64,000 nucleotides of DNA from an uncultured Eubacteriales bacterium (lineage in GTDB: Bacteria; Bacillota; Clostridia; Christensenellales; CAG-138): NCBI GenBank assembly GCA_902768795.1, contig CACXMS010000003.1, positions 1 to 64,000 on the forward strand, given 5' to 3'. Positions 31,093 through 42,218 of this stretch are shown here, piece by piece (the first letter of the stretch is position 1; every line of letters starts with the position of its first letter). The translations under genes and the position numbers were made by a program. A model generated the notes under the pieces. It saw nothing but the letters and a program-made list of their open reading frames with translations. It did no database searches and was not told the origin of the DNA.

Positions 31093-31641
31093 ATGGAAGA
31101 ACGCAAACTCGTCGATGAACAGACGATGAACCGGATGCTGATGCGGCTTTCGCACGAGATCATCGAACGGAACGAGGACGTCAGCGAGATCTATCTTGTC
31201 GGAATCAAACGCAGAGGCGTGCCGCTCGCGCGGCGGCTGAAAGCAAACATCGAGAAGTTCTCGGACTGGAACGTGACGATCGGCGAGCTTGACATCACGC
31301 TGTACCGCGACGATCTGGTGGAACGGTTCGGAATGCCGCAGGTGAACGGATCGGTGATCCCGTTTGACGTCAACGGCAAGGTGATCGTTCTCGTGGACGA
31401 CGTCCTGTACACCGGCAGAACGGCCCGCGCCGCGATGGACGCGCTGATCGAACTCGGTCGGCCCGCCGCGATCCAGCTTTGCGTGGCTGTCGACCGCGGA
31501 CATCGGGAGCTGCCGATCTCGGCGAACTTCGTCGGCAAGAACATCCCGACCTCGCGGGAAGAATTCGTCAGCGTGCGGGTCGAGGAGATCGACGGGATCA
31601 ACGAAATCACGGTCAACCGCAAAGCGGACCGGACGACATAA
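31093..31641 (+). CDS. pyrR: Bifunctional pyr operon attenuator and uracil phosphoribosyltransferase
   Basis: This 182-residue protein binds pyr mRNA leaders in a UMP-dependent way and has weak UPRTase activity. The PRPP motif VILVDDVLYTGRTARAA lies near 96-112, with the basic RNA-binding face GIKRRGVPLARRL near 37-49. CGGAGGA seven bases before the ATG at 31093 sets the start. It lies directly after its own attenuator and 67 bp before a uracil permease gene, so this unit controls salvage uptake; no biosynthetic pyr genes are present here. Confidence 0.95.
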   Translation: MEERKLVDEQTMNRMLMRLSHEIIERNEDVSEIYLVGIKRRGVPLARRLKANIEKFSDWNVTIGELDITLYRDDLVERFGMPQVNGSVIPFDVNGKVIVLVDDVLYTGRTARAAMDALIELGRPAAIQLCVAVDRGHRELPISANFVGKNIPTSREEFVSVRVEEIDGINEITVNRKADRTT

Positions 31642-31708
31642 GGCGATACGGCCGGAAGGCCATTGCATAATAAAATAAAGGGATACAAAAGGTAAATGGA
31701 GGTACTTT

Positions 31709-33049
31709 ATGAATCTGGTTTACAACATTAAGGACAAGCCGAAATTCGGACAGGTCATTCTGTTCGCGCTCCAGCAGCTGCTTGCCATCATGGCGGCAAC
31801 GATCGCGGTTCCGGCAACCGTCAATACCGTCACCGGCACGACGGCGATGAGCTCGACCGCCGCGCTGTTCGGCGCAGGCGTCGGCACGCTCGTGTATCTG
31901 CTCTTCACGAAGTTCCGCAGCCCGGTCTTCCTCGGCAGCTCCTTCAGCTTCCTCGGCTCGATGTTCGCAGCGTTCGCCGGCGGCGTTTCCATGCAGCTCG
32001 GCTACCTCGGACTGATCATCGGCGCATGTCTGGCCGGTCTCGTCTACGTTGTGCTTGCGATCGCCGTCAAGTTTGCCGGCGTCAAGTGGATCGATAAGCT
32101 GATGCCCGCGATCATCATCGGGCCGACCGTCGCAATCATCGGTCTTTCGCTTGCAAGCAACGCGGTCAACGATCTGACCGGCGCATCCGGCGGTTCCATG
32201 ACGGCAAACATTTACGTCTGCATCGTCTGCGGTCTCGTCACCCTGTTCGCCACGATCCTCTCGTCCGTCTACGGCAAGAAGATGCTCAAGCTGATCCCGT
32301 TCGTCATCGGTATCGTCGCCGGCTACATCGCCGCTTCGATCTTCACCGTGATCGGCACGCTCACCGGCAATGCGGAACTGGTCGTCATCGACTTTGCCAA
32401 GTTCCAGAGCATTCAGTGGGTTCCGGACTTCACGTTCCTGACCGCGTTCAAGGGCTTCGGCGAGCTGAATCTGGAATATGTTGTAACGATCATCGTCGCT
32501 TACGTCCCGGTTGCCTTCGTGGTCTTTGCGGAGCACCTTGCCGACCATAAGAACCTGTCCTCGATCCTCGGCGTCGACCTGACCAAAGATCCCGGTCTGC
32601 ATCGCACCCTGCTCGGCGACGGCATCGGCTCCTTCGCCGGCGCGTTCTTCGGCGGCGCCTGCAACACGACCTACGGCGAGTCCATCGCTTGCGTCGCGAT
32701 TTCCGGCAACGCTTCCGTCGTAACGATCCTCACCACCGCGATCATGGCGATCGTCGTCAGCTTCATCGGACCGTTCGCAACGTTCCTGGCCACGATCCCC
32801 GGCTGCGTCATGGGCGGCGTCTGCTTCGCGCTGTACGGCTTCATCGCGGTCTCCGGTCTGAAGATGATCCAGAACGTCGACCTGAACAACAACCGCAATC
32901 TGTTCGTAGTTTCCATGATCCTCGTCGCGGGCGTCGGCGGTCTGACCGTCAGCTTCGGCAAAGTCACGCTGACCACCGTTGCGTGCGCGCTGATCCTCGG
33001 CATCGTCGCCAACCTCGTGCTCGGCGGCATGAAGAAGGACGCCAAATAA
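31709..33049 (+). CDS. uraA: Uracil permease, NCS2 family
   Basis: This 446-residue uracil:proton symporter has about fourteen transmembrane spans. NCS2 hallmarks are QQLLAIMAATIAVPATVN at the N-terminus, FLGSSFSFLGS, the substrate-site helix VFAEHLADHKNLSSILG with conserved Glu, and GGACNTTYGESIACVAIS. Position after pyrR under the PyrR attenuator assigns uracil as substrate. GGAGG precedes the ATG. A hairpin at 33119-33142 probably ends the transcript. Confidence 0.95.
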   Translation: MNLVYNIKDKPKFGQVILFALQQLLAIMAATIAVPATVNTVTGTTAMSSTAALFGAGVGTLVYLLFTKFRSPVFLGSSFSFLGSMFAAFAGGVSMQLGYLGLIIGACLAGLVYVVLAIAVKFAGVKWIDKLMPAIIIGPTVAIIGLSLASNAVNDLTGASGGSMTANIYVCIVCGLVTLFATILSSVYGKKMLKLIPFVIGIVAGYIAASIFTVIGTLTGNAELVVIDFAKFQSIQWVPDFTFLTAFKGFGELNLEYVVTIIVAYVPVAFVVFAEHLADHKNLSSILGVDLTKDPGLHRTLLGDGIGSFAGAFFGGACNTTYGESIACVAISGNASVVTILTTAIMAIVVSFIGPFATFLATIPGCVMGGVCFALYGFIAVSGLKMIQNVDLNNNRNLFVVSMILVAGVGGLTVSFGKVTLTTVACALILGIVANLVLGGMKKDAK

Positions 33050-33353
33050 TCCAAGGGGCCGCAGAAAAAGGCGCCGGAACATTGCGACGAATCGCAATAT
33101 TTATAATACTGATTGGTGGAAATGGCGCGTCTGCGCCATTTCTTCTGTTATTTCGTCGCAATCAGCCGGTTTTTCGCTCTCGACATGGCATTCGTATCGT
33201 CTTCGGGCGAAGAAACCGGTTTCTGTCATTCTTTTTCAGCCGCACCTTACGGTGCTTTGAGTCACCCCTTTTCGCAATCCGTTTCAAAACGAGAGTCGCA
33301 TGCGGAACTGCAGCCGGCGTTGAAAATATGCGTCGGAATTCGCGGAAAAGTGA
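33050..33353 (+). other. Intergenic region between uraA and the DUF4364 gene
   Basis: No gene seen. It contains a small hairpin ATTGCGA/TCGCAAT (33091-33107), the uraA terminator at 33119-33142 and a perfect 14-bp palindrome AGAAACCGGTTTCT at 33211-33224 that could be a protein-binding site. Confidence 0.5.
33119..33150 (+). terminator. Terminator of pyrR-uraA
   Basis: A 10-bp perfect stem (33119-33128 with 33133-33142) with a 4-nt loop, then TTCTGTTATTT. The T-tract is interrupted, so confidence is moderate. Confidence 0.6.
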
Positions 33354-33382
33354 TTGCGAAAGGAACCGTTCTGTGGTATACT
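33354..33382 (+). promoter_or_regulatory. Promoter for DUF4364-pcrA-ligA
   Basis: TTGCGA (33354-33359), 17-nt spacer, TATACT (33377-33382), 27 nt before the first start codon. Confidence 0.8.
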
Positions 33383-33409
33383 GAAAAAACAGGAACCGGA
33401 GGAAGAGCT

Positions 33410-33958
33410 ATGCCGTTTTTCACCCACGGAGATGCGAAAAACAAACTTGTTCTGCTGTATATCCTTTCGAAAGCGGGTACGCCGCTGACGCACGATCAGC
33501 TTTACCGCATTGTCGATCGGACGGACAGCATGACTTTTTTTGCGTTTGAAACGATCCTGCCCGAGCTGGAAACCGACGGTTTTTTGGCCGCTTTTGTGCG
33601 TCCGTACGGGGATTGCTTCGGGCTCACCGCGAGCGGGCAGGAATCGCTTGCCCTGTTCGCCGATTCGATTCCCTTAACGCAGCGCGAAAGGATCGATCGC
33701 GCCGTTGCCGACGCAAAGGAGCATTTTCTCCGGGAGAAGCAAACGACCTCGCGCCTTCTCGGGAACGAGCAGGACGGCTATTCGCTGGAGCTTTTGGTGC
33801 TTGAGGGCGAAGAAACGATTTTCGGGGTGACGCTCTCCGTCGCCTCAAAGGAAGCGGCGCTGAAGATGCGAAGCCGCTGGGCCGCGGAAAGCGGCGCGCT
33901 TTACGATCTGATCTGGGACAGACTCTATCGCAATCAATCGGAAGAATCGAGGACCTGA
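33410..33958 (+). CDS. DUF4364 family winged-helix-like protein
   Basis: This 182-residue protein opens NKLVLLYILSKAGTPLTHDQLYRIV, a winged-helix-like segment, followed by YGDCFGLTASGQESLALF and a mixed alpha/beta C-terminal half. This matches DUF4364, a clostridial family often annotated as a putative transcriptional regulator. Function is unknown. GGAGGA precedes the ATG at 33410, and the upstream in-frame extension crosses the promoter and is rejected. It is two bases from pcrA, implying coupled expression. Confidence 0.75.
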   Translation: MPFFTHGDAKNKLVLLYILSKAGTPLTHDQLYRIVDRTDSMTFFAFETILPELETDGFLAAFVRPYGDCFGLTASGQESLALFADSIPLTQRERIDRAVADAKEHFLREKQTTSRLLGNEQDGYSLELLVLEGEETIFGVTLSVASKEAALKMRSRWAAESGALYDLIWDRLYRNQSEESRT

Positions 33959-33960
33959 GG

Positions 33961-36168
33961 ATGGATCTCAAGAAACTGAACGAACAGCAGCGAGCGGCGG
34001 TCACGACTACGGAAGGACCGCTTTTGGTTTTGGCCGGGGCGGGCAGCGGCAAGACGCGCGTTCTGACGCACCGCATTGCCTATCTGATTGCCGAGAAGAA
34101 CGTGGCGCCGTATCATATTCTTGCGCTGACCTTCACCAACAAGGCCGCAAAGGAGATGCGCGAGCGCGTCAACGCGCTCGTGGAGCAGGATGCCGCTTCG
34201 ATCTGGGTGTTTACGTTCCACGGATTCTGCGTCCGCATTCTGCAGGCGGAAATCGAGCGGCTCGGTTACAAGAAAGCGTTCATCATCTATGACGAGCAGG
34301 ATCAGCAATCCCTGATCGGACACGTCATCAAGGATCTGAATCTGAACGATAAGGTCTTTTCGAAACGGATGCTTGCGGGCATCTTCTCGGACGCAAAGAA
34401 CCATTCCTTAAAGCCCGACCGGTATCTCGTCGATACGATGCAGCCGAAACAGGTGTTGGAGGCGTTTGCGCTCTATCAGAAGCGGCTGAAGGAAGTGAAC
34501 GCGCTCGACTTCGACGATCTGCTGCTCAAGACGATCGAGCTGTTTGAGCAATTTCCGGATGTGCTGGAAAAATACCGGGATCATTTCCGGTATATCCTGG
34601 TGGACGAATACCAGGACACGAACCTGGCACAATATCATATTGTGAACATGCTTGCCGCAAAGCATCGGAACCTTTGCGTCGTCGGCGACGACGATCAGAG
34701 CATCTATGCCTGGCGCGGTGCCGATATCCGCAATATTCTTGAGTTTGAAAAGGATTACAAGGGCTGTACGGTCATCCGGCTTGAGCAGAATTACCGCTCG
34801 ACCGAGAAAATCCTCAACGCGGCCAACGCGGTCATCCAGAACAACAACGGGCGTAAGGAAAAACGGCTGTGGACCGCGCAAAAAGGCGGCGACGACATTG
34901 ACATTCATGAGGCGGACGACGAACGGGACGAAGCGAATTACATCTGCTCCCGCATTGCAAACGCGACGCGCGCCGGGCAGCGATTCGACAACTTCGCGAT
35001 CCTATACCGCACGCACGCGCAGAGCCGCATCCTGGAAATGACGCTGAAAAGCTACGGCATTCCGTATCGCGTATACGGCGGGATCTCGTTCTTCTCCCGC
35101 GCGGAGGTCAAGGACGTTCTCGCCTATCTGCGGCTGATTCTGAACTCGGCAGACGACGAAGCGTTTCTTCGCGCGGTCAACCTGCCTCCGCGCGGAATCG
35201 GCGCAACGTCGATCCTGACGCTCGTCGCACACGCACGGGAGCGCGGTCTGCCGCTGATGAGCGCAGCGGCCGATCCGGTCGACATTCCCGCCCGCACGGC
35301 GGCAAAATTCTTCCCGTTTCTGGATCTGTTCACCGAGCTGTACGGCAGGTATCTTACGATGCCGCTTGCGGCGTTCACGCAGTCGATGCTTGAAACGATC
35401 GGCTACGACGCCTATCTCAAAGCGGACAAGTCGGAAAACTATGAAACGCGGGCCGAGACCGTCGAAGAACTGCTCGGCTATATCGGGGAATTCGAAAAGG
35501 CCTATTCCGATCCGGACGGCAACGTGCTGCAGGCCTTTTTGACGAACGTCGCGCTGTTTTCGCAGTCGGACGCCATCGACGAAGAAAACGGCTGCGTAAA
35601 CCTGATGACGCTGCACGCCGCAAAGGGGCTTGAATTCCCGACCGTTTTTCTCTGCGGTCTCGAGGACGGGCTCTTCCCCTCCTCGCAGTCGCAGTACGAT
35701 AAGGAAAAGTTGGAGGAGGAACGACGGCTCTGCTACGTCGGCATCACACGGGCAAAGGAGCGTCTGTTTCTTTCCTACGCGCGGCAGCGGATGCTCTACG
35801 GGAATCGGAGCTTCACCGCGCCGTCCGTCTTTCTGACCGAAATGCGCGAGGCGCTCCCGCAGAGCCGCATGCAGCCGAAGCAGCTGTTCCGCGGCGTCGA
35901 AAAGCCCGCTGTAGAATCGTTCCATCCCTACACGCCGCCGAAAGTCACCTCGCCGCTCTCGCTGCGTCCGACCAAGGCCGAACCGCCGAAAGTGCCGAAA
36001 AAGCCGTTTGAAGGCGCCGTCGGCGACCGGGTGCGGCATAAGATCTTCGGCGCCGGCACAATCACTGCGCTTTCGGGCAGCGGAAACGCAATGATCGTGG
36101 AAATCCGGTTTGACAGCGGACTTCAGAAGAAGCTTGCCGCGGCTTTTGCGCCGCTTGAAAAAGAATAA
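33961..36168 (+). CDS. pcrA: ATP-dependent DNA helicase PcrA (UvrD/Rep family)
   Basis: This 735-residue SF1A 3'-5' helicase acts in nucleotide excision repair and replication restart. Motifs in order: Q motif LNEQQRAAV, Walker A GAGSGKT (about 25-31), TFTNKAAKEMRERV, DEYQDTN, VVGDDDQSIYAWRGA, LEQNYRST, TLHAAKGLEFPTVFL and YVGITRAKERL. A C-terminal Tudor-like RNA-polymerase-binding tail follows (VGDRVRHKIFGAGTI). Full length. It is co-transcribed with ligA, the usual Firmicute pairing. Confidence 0.96.
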   Translation: MDLKKLNEQQRAAVTTTEGPLLVLAGAGSGKTRVLTHRIAYLIAEKNVAPYHILALTFTNKAAKEMRERVNALVEQDAASIWVFTFHGFCVRILQAEIERLGYKKAFIIYDEQDQQSLIGHVIKDLNLNDKVFSKRMLAGIFSDAKNHSLKPDRYLVDTMQPKQVLEAFALYQKRLKEVNALDFDDLLLKTIELFEQFPDVLEKYRDHFRYILVDEYQDTNLAQYHIVNMLAAKHRNLCVVGDDDQSIYAWRGADIRNILEFEKDYKGCTVIRLEQNYRSTEKILNAANAVIQNNNGRKEKRLWTAQKGGDDIDIHEADDERDEANYICSRIANATRAGQRFDNFAILYRTHAQSRILEMTLKSYGIPYRVYGGISFFSRAEVKDVLAYLRLILNSADDEAFLRAVNLPPRGIGATSILTLVAHARERGLPLMSAAADPVDIPARTAAKFFPFLDLFTELYGRYLTMPLAAFTQSMLETIGYDAYLKADKSENYETRAETVEELLGYIGEFEKAYSDPDGNVLQAFLTNVALFSQSDAIDEENGCVNLMTLHAAKGLEFPTVFLCGLEDGLFPSSQSQYDKEKLEEERRLCYVGITRAKERLFLSYARQRMLYGNRSFTAPSVFLTEMREALPQSRMQPKQLFRGVEKPAVESFHPYTPPKVTSPLSLRPTKAEPPKVPKKPFEGAVGDRVRHKIFGAGTITALSGSGNAMIVEIRFDSGLQKKLAAAFAPLEKE

Positions 36169-38148
<1,980 letters not shown>

Positions 38149-38199
38149 CGCGCCCTTCTCCCCCCCGACCGACCACTCGAAAAGAAAGGAATCTCCGCT

Positions 38200-39168
38200 A
38201 TGGAAGCAATCCCCGGAAAAGACTACACGAAGCGGGCCAGGATCATCCGCACGGCCATTCTGCTGGGCGTGATCGCGATCTTTGCTCTGGTTCTGCTGTT
38301 CAATTCGTTCTACGAACTGAACGAAGACGAATTCGCCGTGATCACGACGTTCGGAAAACCGACCGTCGTCAGCGATCCCGGTCTGAAATTCAAGATTCCG
38401 TTTATCCAAAGCAAACGGATCGTTTCGAAGGCAACGAAAGGGTTCGCCATCGGATACGATATCCGCACGACGGCCTCGATCCCGAGCGAATCGGTGATGA
38501 TCACTGTCGATTACAATTTTGTCAACGTCGATTTCTACGTGGAATACCGCGTGACCGACCCGATCAAGTTCCTGTACCGTTCCGAAGACCCGGTCGGCAT
38601 TCTGAAAATGCTGTGCCAGTCCTATATCCGCGATACGATCGGTCTTTATAAGGTGGACGACGTGATCACGACCGGCAAGAGCGAGATTCAGGCCTCGATC
38701 AAGGATAAGATCCTGACGCGGCTTGAGCAGGAGGATCTCGGCATCACGCTGGTCTCCATCACGATCCAGGACGCGGAACCGCCGACAGCCGCGGTGCAGG
38801 AAGCGTTTAAGGCCGTCGAAACGGCCAAGCAGGACGCCGAAACCGCAACGAACAACGCGAACAAGTACGCAAACGAGGTTCTGCCCGCCGCCAAAGCCGA
38901 CGCGGACGAGATTCTGCAGAAGGCCGAAGCGTACAAAGCCGCGCGCATCAACGCCGCCGAAGGTCAGGCGTCGCGCTTCCGGCAGCTGTTCGAGGAATAC
39001 GCGAAATATCCCGAAATCACCAAGCAGCGGCTGTTTTATGAGGTGATCGGCGATATTTTCCCCGAAATGAAAGTCATCATCATGGGCAAGGACGGCAATC
39101 AGCTGCAAACCGTTCTCCCGCTCGAGCCGCTGATCGGAACGTCCGACGCCGGCAATTCGAATGAGTAA
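38200..39168 (+). CDS. hflK: HflK-like SPFH membrane protein
   Basis: This 322-residue protein has one N-terminal transmembrane helix (about 18-38), an SPFH/band-7 domain (NEDEFAVITTFGKPTVVSDPGLKFKIPFIQSK) and a long Ala/Glu-rich coiled coil (about 195-260). HflK pairs with HflC in a membrane complex that encloses and modulates FtsH protease. The hflC gene follows by 13 bp. FtsH itself is encoded at 53109-55154 in this window. AAAGGA precedes the ATG. Confidence 0.85.
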   Translation: MEAIPGKDYTKRARIIRTAILLGVIAIFALVLLFNSFYELNEDEFAVITTFGKPTVVSDPGLKFKIPFIQSKRIVSKATKGFAIGYDIRTTASIPSESVMITVDYNFVNVDFYVEYRVTDPIKFLYRSEDPVGILKMLCQSYIRDTIGLYKVDDVITTGKSEIQASIKDKILTRLEQEDLGITLVSITIQDAEPPTAAVQEAFKAVETAKQDAETATNNANKYANEVLPAAKADADEILQKAEAYKAARINAAEGQASRFRQLFEEYAKYPEITKQRLFYEVIGDIFPEMKVIIMGKDGNQLQTVLPLEPLIGTSDAGNSNE

Positions 39169-39181
39169 GGAGGGATCGGAT

Positions 39182-40054
39182 ATGAACGCTCGCAAAATTC
39201 TTTCCTGGATCGGCATCGGCGTGCTCGCGCTCGTGCTTCTGATCGTCGGTTTCTCCTCCTTCTACGTCGTTCAGCAGAACGAATACGGCGTCGTACTGGA
39301 ATTCGGCGCGGTCAAGGACATCAAGACCGAACCGGGGCTGTATTTCAAGGCGCCGTTCGTGCAATCCGTTACAACGCTGCCGAAAACGGTGCTACTCTAT
39401 GACCTTCCGATCAGCGACGTCATTACCGCGGACAAACACTCGATGGTGCTCGATTCGTTCACGATGTGGCGCATCAGCGACCCGCGGCTGTTCATCGAGT
39501 CGCTGTCCGGAAGTCTCTCGAATGCCGAAAGCCGCATCAACGCGAACGTGTACAACGCGCTGAAAACCGTGATCTCCTCGCAGAACCAGGAGGCGATCAT
39601 CTCCGGACGCGACGGGTTGATCGTCAGTCTTGTCATGCAGAACATCGGTTCGAGCTTTGACCGCTACGGAATCGAAATCCTTGCCGTGGAGACCAAGACG
39701 CTCGATCTTCCGGACGACAACAAGGACGCCGTCTATACGCGCATGATCTCGGAGCGCAACAACATCGCGGCTTCCTACACCGCCGAGGGCAACGCGGACG
39801 CCAAGCAGATCCGCAACGCCGCCGACCGTGAAGTGGAAATCATCCTCTCCGAAGCGCAGGCCAAGGCCGAGACGGTCCGCGCCGAGGGCGACGCCGAATA
39901 CATGCGGATCCTTTCCGAGATCTACGATACGGACGAGGAAGCCGACTTCTATACCTTTATGATCGCAATCGACGCGCTGAAGAGCTCGATGACCGGAGAA
40001 CAGAAAACGCTGATTCTGGACGCCGACAGTCCGATCGCCAAGCTGTTCTATTGA
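39182..40054 (+). CDS. hflC: HflC-like SPFH membrane protein
   Basis: This 290-residue partner of HflK has a transmembrane helix (about 7-28), then an SPFH domain (FYVVQQNEYGVVLEFGAVKDIKTEPGLYFKAPFVQSV), the conserved IVSLVMQNI stretch, and a coiled coil with ERNNIAASYTAEGNADAKQIRNAADRE, a well-kept HflC signature. AAGGAGG sets the ATG at 39182, seven codons inside the longer frame. A terminator follows. Assignment as HflC over HflK is based on length and that signature. Confidence 0.88.
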   Translation: MNARKILSWIGIGVLALVLLIVGFSSFYVVQQNEYGVVLEFGAVKDIKTEPGLYFKAPFVQSVTTLPKTVLLYDLPISDVITADKHSMVLDSFTMWRISDPRLFIESLSGSLSNAESRINANVYNALKTVISSQNQEAIISGRDGLIVSLVMQNIGSSFDRYGIEILAVETKTLDLPDDNKDAVYTRMISERNNIAASYTAEGNADAKQIRNAADREVEIILSEAQAKAETVRAEGDAEYMRILSEIYDTDEEADFYTFMIAIDALKSSMTGEQKTLILDADSPIAKLFY

Positions 40055-40083
40055 TCCGGAAAAACGTAAATTCCATGTAAGAG

Positions 40084-40125
40084 AAGGGCTTTTCGGGCGT
40101 AAAATCGTCCAAAGCCCTTGTTTTT
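40084..40125 (+). terminator. Terminator of hflK-hflC
   Basis: A 9-bp stem (40084-40092 with 40111-40119) with an 18-nt loop, then GTTTTT. Confidence 0.75.
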
Positions 40126-40141
40126 ATCTGCGGGAATGTGC

Positions 40142-40147
40142 TAAAAT
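40142..40147 (+). promoter_or_regulatory. -10 element for the yicC-remA-gmk-rpoZ unit
   Basis: TAAAAT preceded by TGTGC (extended -10-like), 30 nt before yicC; the best -35 is a weak TTGTTT at an 18-nt spacing inside the terminator T-tract. Confidence 0.45.
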
Positions 40148-40176
40148 GAGGAAAATCGGATGGAGTTAATCTGACC

Positions 40177-41052
40177 ATGAAAAGTATGACCGGTTACGGA
40201 AAGGGCGTCGCCGCCCGGGACGGACGCGAGCTTACCGTGGAACTGAAGGGCGTGAATCACCGTTTTCTCGACATCGGGATGCGGGTGCCGCGCATCCTTT
40301 CCTGCACGGAGGATACGATCCGCCGGGTGATCGGCGAGCGGCTGTCCCGCGGTCATATCGACGTGTATCTGAATTACCGCAATACGCGCTCGGACGCAAA
40401 AACGGTTCACATCGATACGCAGCTTGCCGAAGCATACGTCCGCGCTGCGCGGAGTCTGCCGACGCGGCTCGGACTTGACGACGATCTGACGATCGCAAGC
40501 GTTCTTCGGCTGCCGGATGTGACGGAAATCGTCGCGGCGGACGAAGACAGCGACGCGCTGATCTCGCTGGCGGAAGAAGCGACCGGCGCCGCGATCGACG
40601 TGCTGGAAGTCATGCGTACCGCCGAGGGCGAACGGCTGAAAACCGCCCTGCTTTCGGGTGTGGACAGCATGGCCGCCTACCGCGAAACGATTCTGCAGCG
40701 CGCGCCGTCCGTCGTGGAGGACTACCGCCGCAAACTGACCGAACGGATCGAGCAGGCGCTTTCCGACGCCGATATCGACCGGGCGCGTCTTGCAACGGAG
40801 GTCGCGCTGTTTGCGGACCGCGCCTGCATCGACGAAGAGCTGGTGCGGCTCGAAAGCCATATCGCGCAGTTTCGCGCTTACCTCGAAGCCGCCGAACCGA
40901 TCGGACGCAAGATGGATTTTCTGATCCAGGAAATGAATCGGGAATGCAATACGATCGGCAGCAAGGCGAACGACGCGGAGCTGACAAACACGGTTCTTCT
41001 CTGCAAGGCGGAGATCGAAAAGCTGCGCGAACAGATTCAGAACGTCGAGTAA
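40177..41052 (+). CDS. yicC: YicC/YloC-family endoribonuclease
   Basis: This 291-residue protein starts with MKSMTGYGKG, diagnostic for the family, and has the C-terminal DUF1732 block GRKMDFLIQEMNREC-NTIGSKANDAEL. Family members are metal-dependent endoribonucleases involved in mRNA decay. The gene is six bases before remA and opens the standard Firmicute cluster yicC-remA-gmk-rpoZ. No marked SD is visible; ATCTGACC precedes the ATG. Confidence 0.94.
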   Translation: MKSMTGYGKGVAARDGRELTVELKGVNHRFLDIGMRVPRILSCTEDTIRRVIGERLSRGHIDVYLNYRNTRSDAKTVHIDTQLAEAYVRAARSLPTRLGLDDDLTIASVLRLPDVTEIVAADEDSDALISLAEEATGAAIDVLEVMRTAEGERLKTALLSGVDSMAAYRETILQRAPSVVEDYRRKLTERIEQALSDADIDRARLATEVALFADRACIDEELVRLESHIAQFRAYLEAAEPIGRKMDFLIQEMNRECNTIGSKANDAELTNTVLLCKAEIEKLREQIQNVE

Positions 41053-41058
41053 AGAAGT

Positions 41059-41334
41059 ATGAAGAACGCGCAATTGATCAGCATCGGATTCGGCAATATC
41101 GTTCAGGCCGCCCGCATCGTCGCGATCGTCGGCCCGGACTCCGCACCGATCAAACGCATCATCGCGGACGCGCGGGAACGGAATCTGCTGATCGACGCCA
41201 GCTGCGGACGCAAAACCCGCTCCGTGCTCGTTATGGACAGCGAACACGTCATTTTATCCGGATTGCAATCCGAAACCATCGCGCATCGGCTGAGCGCCGA
41301 ATGGAACGAAGAAGTACAATCGGAGGAACTATGA
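41059..41334 (+). CDS. remA: RemA family DNA-binding regulator (DUF370)
   Basis: This 91-residue protein has the RemA core: [42 protein letters not shown] and [18 protein letters not shown]. RemA forms ring-like oligomers that bind DNA and, in Bacillus, activate matrix and osmoprotection genes. It is overlapped by gmk (ATGA at 41331) and follows yicC by six bases, the conserved order. The 5' end begins on ATG 41059 with a weak SD, consistent with coupling. Confidence 0.94.
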   Translation: MKNAQLISIGFGNIVQAARIVAIVGPDSAPIKRIIADARERNLLIDASCGRKTRSVLVMDSEHVILSGLQSETIAHRLSAEWNEEVQSEEL

Positions 41335-41957
41335 GGCAAGCAACAACGGGGCTGCTGCTCGTCGTTTCCGGGCCTGCGGGCGTCGGGAAAGGAACGATCA
41401 ACGCGGAGCTGATGAAACGGCACCCGGAGATCAAAATGTCCGTCTCGGCAACGACGCGCGCGCCGCGTCCCGGCGAAGTCAACGGCGTTCATTACTTTTT
41501 TAAGACGCCGGACGAGTTCCGCAAAATGATCGAGGACGATGCTTTTTTGGAATATATGCACGTCTTCGGAATGAACTATTACGGTACGCCGCGCGATTAT
41601 GTGTTCGAGCAGCTCGCCGTCGGCAATCACGTGATCCTGGAGATCGACGTGAACGGCGCGCGCAAGGTGAAGCAAGCGTTTCCCGAAGCGATTCGCGTGT
41701 TTATCGCTCCTCCCTCCCTTGCGGAGCTTCGGAAGCGGCTCGAAGGGCGCGGGACCGAAACGCCGGAGCAAGTGGAGCGGCGCACGCTGGAGGCGTATAC
41801 CGAACTGAAGGATATGCCGTCGTGCGACTATGTGATCGTGAACGACGACCTGGAAACCGCCGTACGGCAATTGGAAGCAATCGTTGTTGCGGAACAGTGT
41901 TCCGCGCTGCACAACGCAGAAGTAATCAATACTTTTTTAGGAGGAATGGAATCATGA
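41331..41957 (+). CDS. gmk: Guanylate kinase
   Basis: This 208-residue enzyme phosphorylates GMP to GDP using ATP. The P-loop is GPAGVGKGT (most homologues GPSGVGKGT), followed by [35 protein letters not shown] and [15 protein letters not shown], the conserved GMP- and magnesium-site segments. The start overlaps the remA stop (ATGA) and has CGGAGG six bases upstream. Its stop overlaps the rpoZ start. Confidence 0.96.
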   Translation: MRQATTGLLLVVSGPAGVGKGTINAELMKRHPEIKMSVSATTRAPRPGEVNGVHYFFKTPDEFRKMIEDDAFLEYMHVFGMNYYGTPRDYVFEQLAVGNHVILEIDVNGARKVKQAFPEAIRVFIAPPSLAELRKRLEGRGTETPEQVERRTLEAYTELKDMPSCDYVIVNDDLETAVRQLEAIVVAEQCSALHNAEVINTFLGGMES

Positions 41958-42148
41958 TGAATCGTCCCGCTTTGAATGAACTGGTACAGAAAGCGGGCTG
42001 CCGCTATCTGCTCGTGACCGCGGTGGCAAAGCGCGCCCGTCAATTGCAGGAGCATCCCGAGAAGCTGAACGGCAGAAAGCCCGTTTCGGCGGCCGTGGAA
42101 GAGTTGTATAACGGAGAGATTACCGTGACTGCGCCCGATGAGGGCTGA
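41954..42148 (+). CDS. rpoZ: DNA-directed RNA polymerase omega subunit
   Basis: This 64-residue protein aids beta-prime folding and RNA polymerase assembly. The hallmark region is RYLLVTAVAKRARQL followed by KPVSAAVEELYNGEI. The start overlaps the end of gmk; AGGAGG lies nine bases before ATG 41954, and a second ATG follows immediately. A terminator comes next, so rpoZ closes the yicC-remA-gmk-rpoZ unit. The coaBC gene that often sits between rpoZ and priA is absent. Confidence 0.93.
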   Translation: MMNRPALNELVQKAGCRYLLVTAVAKRARQLQEHPEKLNGRKPVSAAVEELYNGEITVTAPDEG

Positions 42149-42173
42149 TAACCGGTTTCCAATCGATTGATGG

Positions 42174-42212
42174 ATGCCTGTCGCGGTTTTGTGACAGGCA
42201 TTCTTTCTCTTT
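42174..42212 (+). terminator. Terminator of yicC-remA-gmk-rpoZ
   Basis: A 9-bp stem (42174-42182 with 42193-42201) followed by a T/C-rich tail. It ends only a few bases before the priA start, so priA may rely on read-through or an internal promoter. Confidence 0.7.
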
Positions 42213-42218
42213 TCAGGT

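Noticed and set aside
31613-33097. A 494-codon minus-strand frame
   Set aside because: Antisense to the uracil permease; composition dominated by Asp, Arg and Glu from complementary hydrophobic codons.
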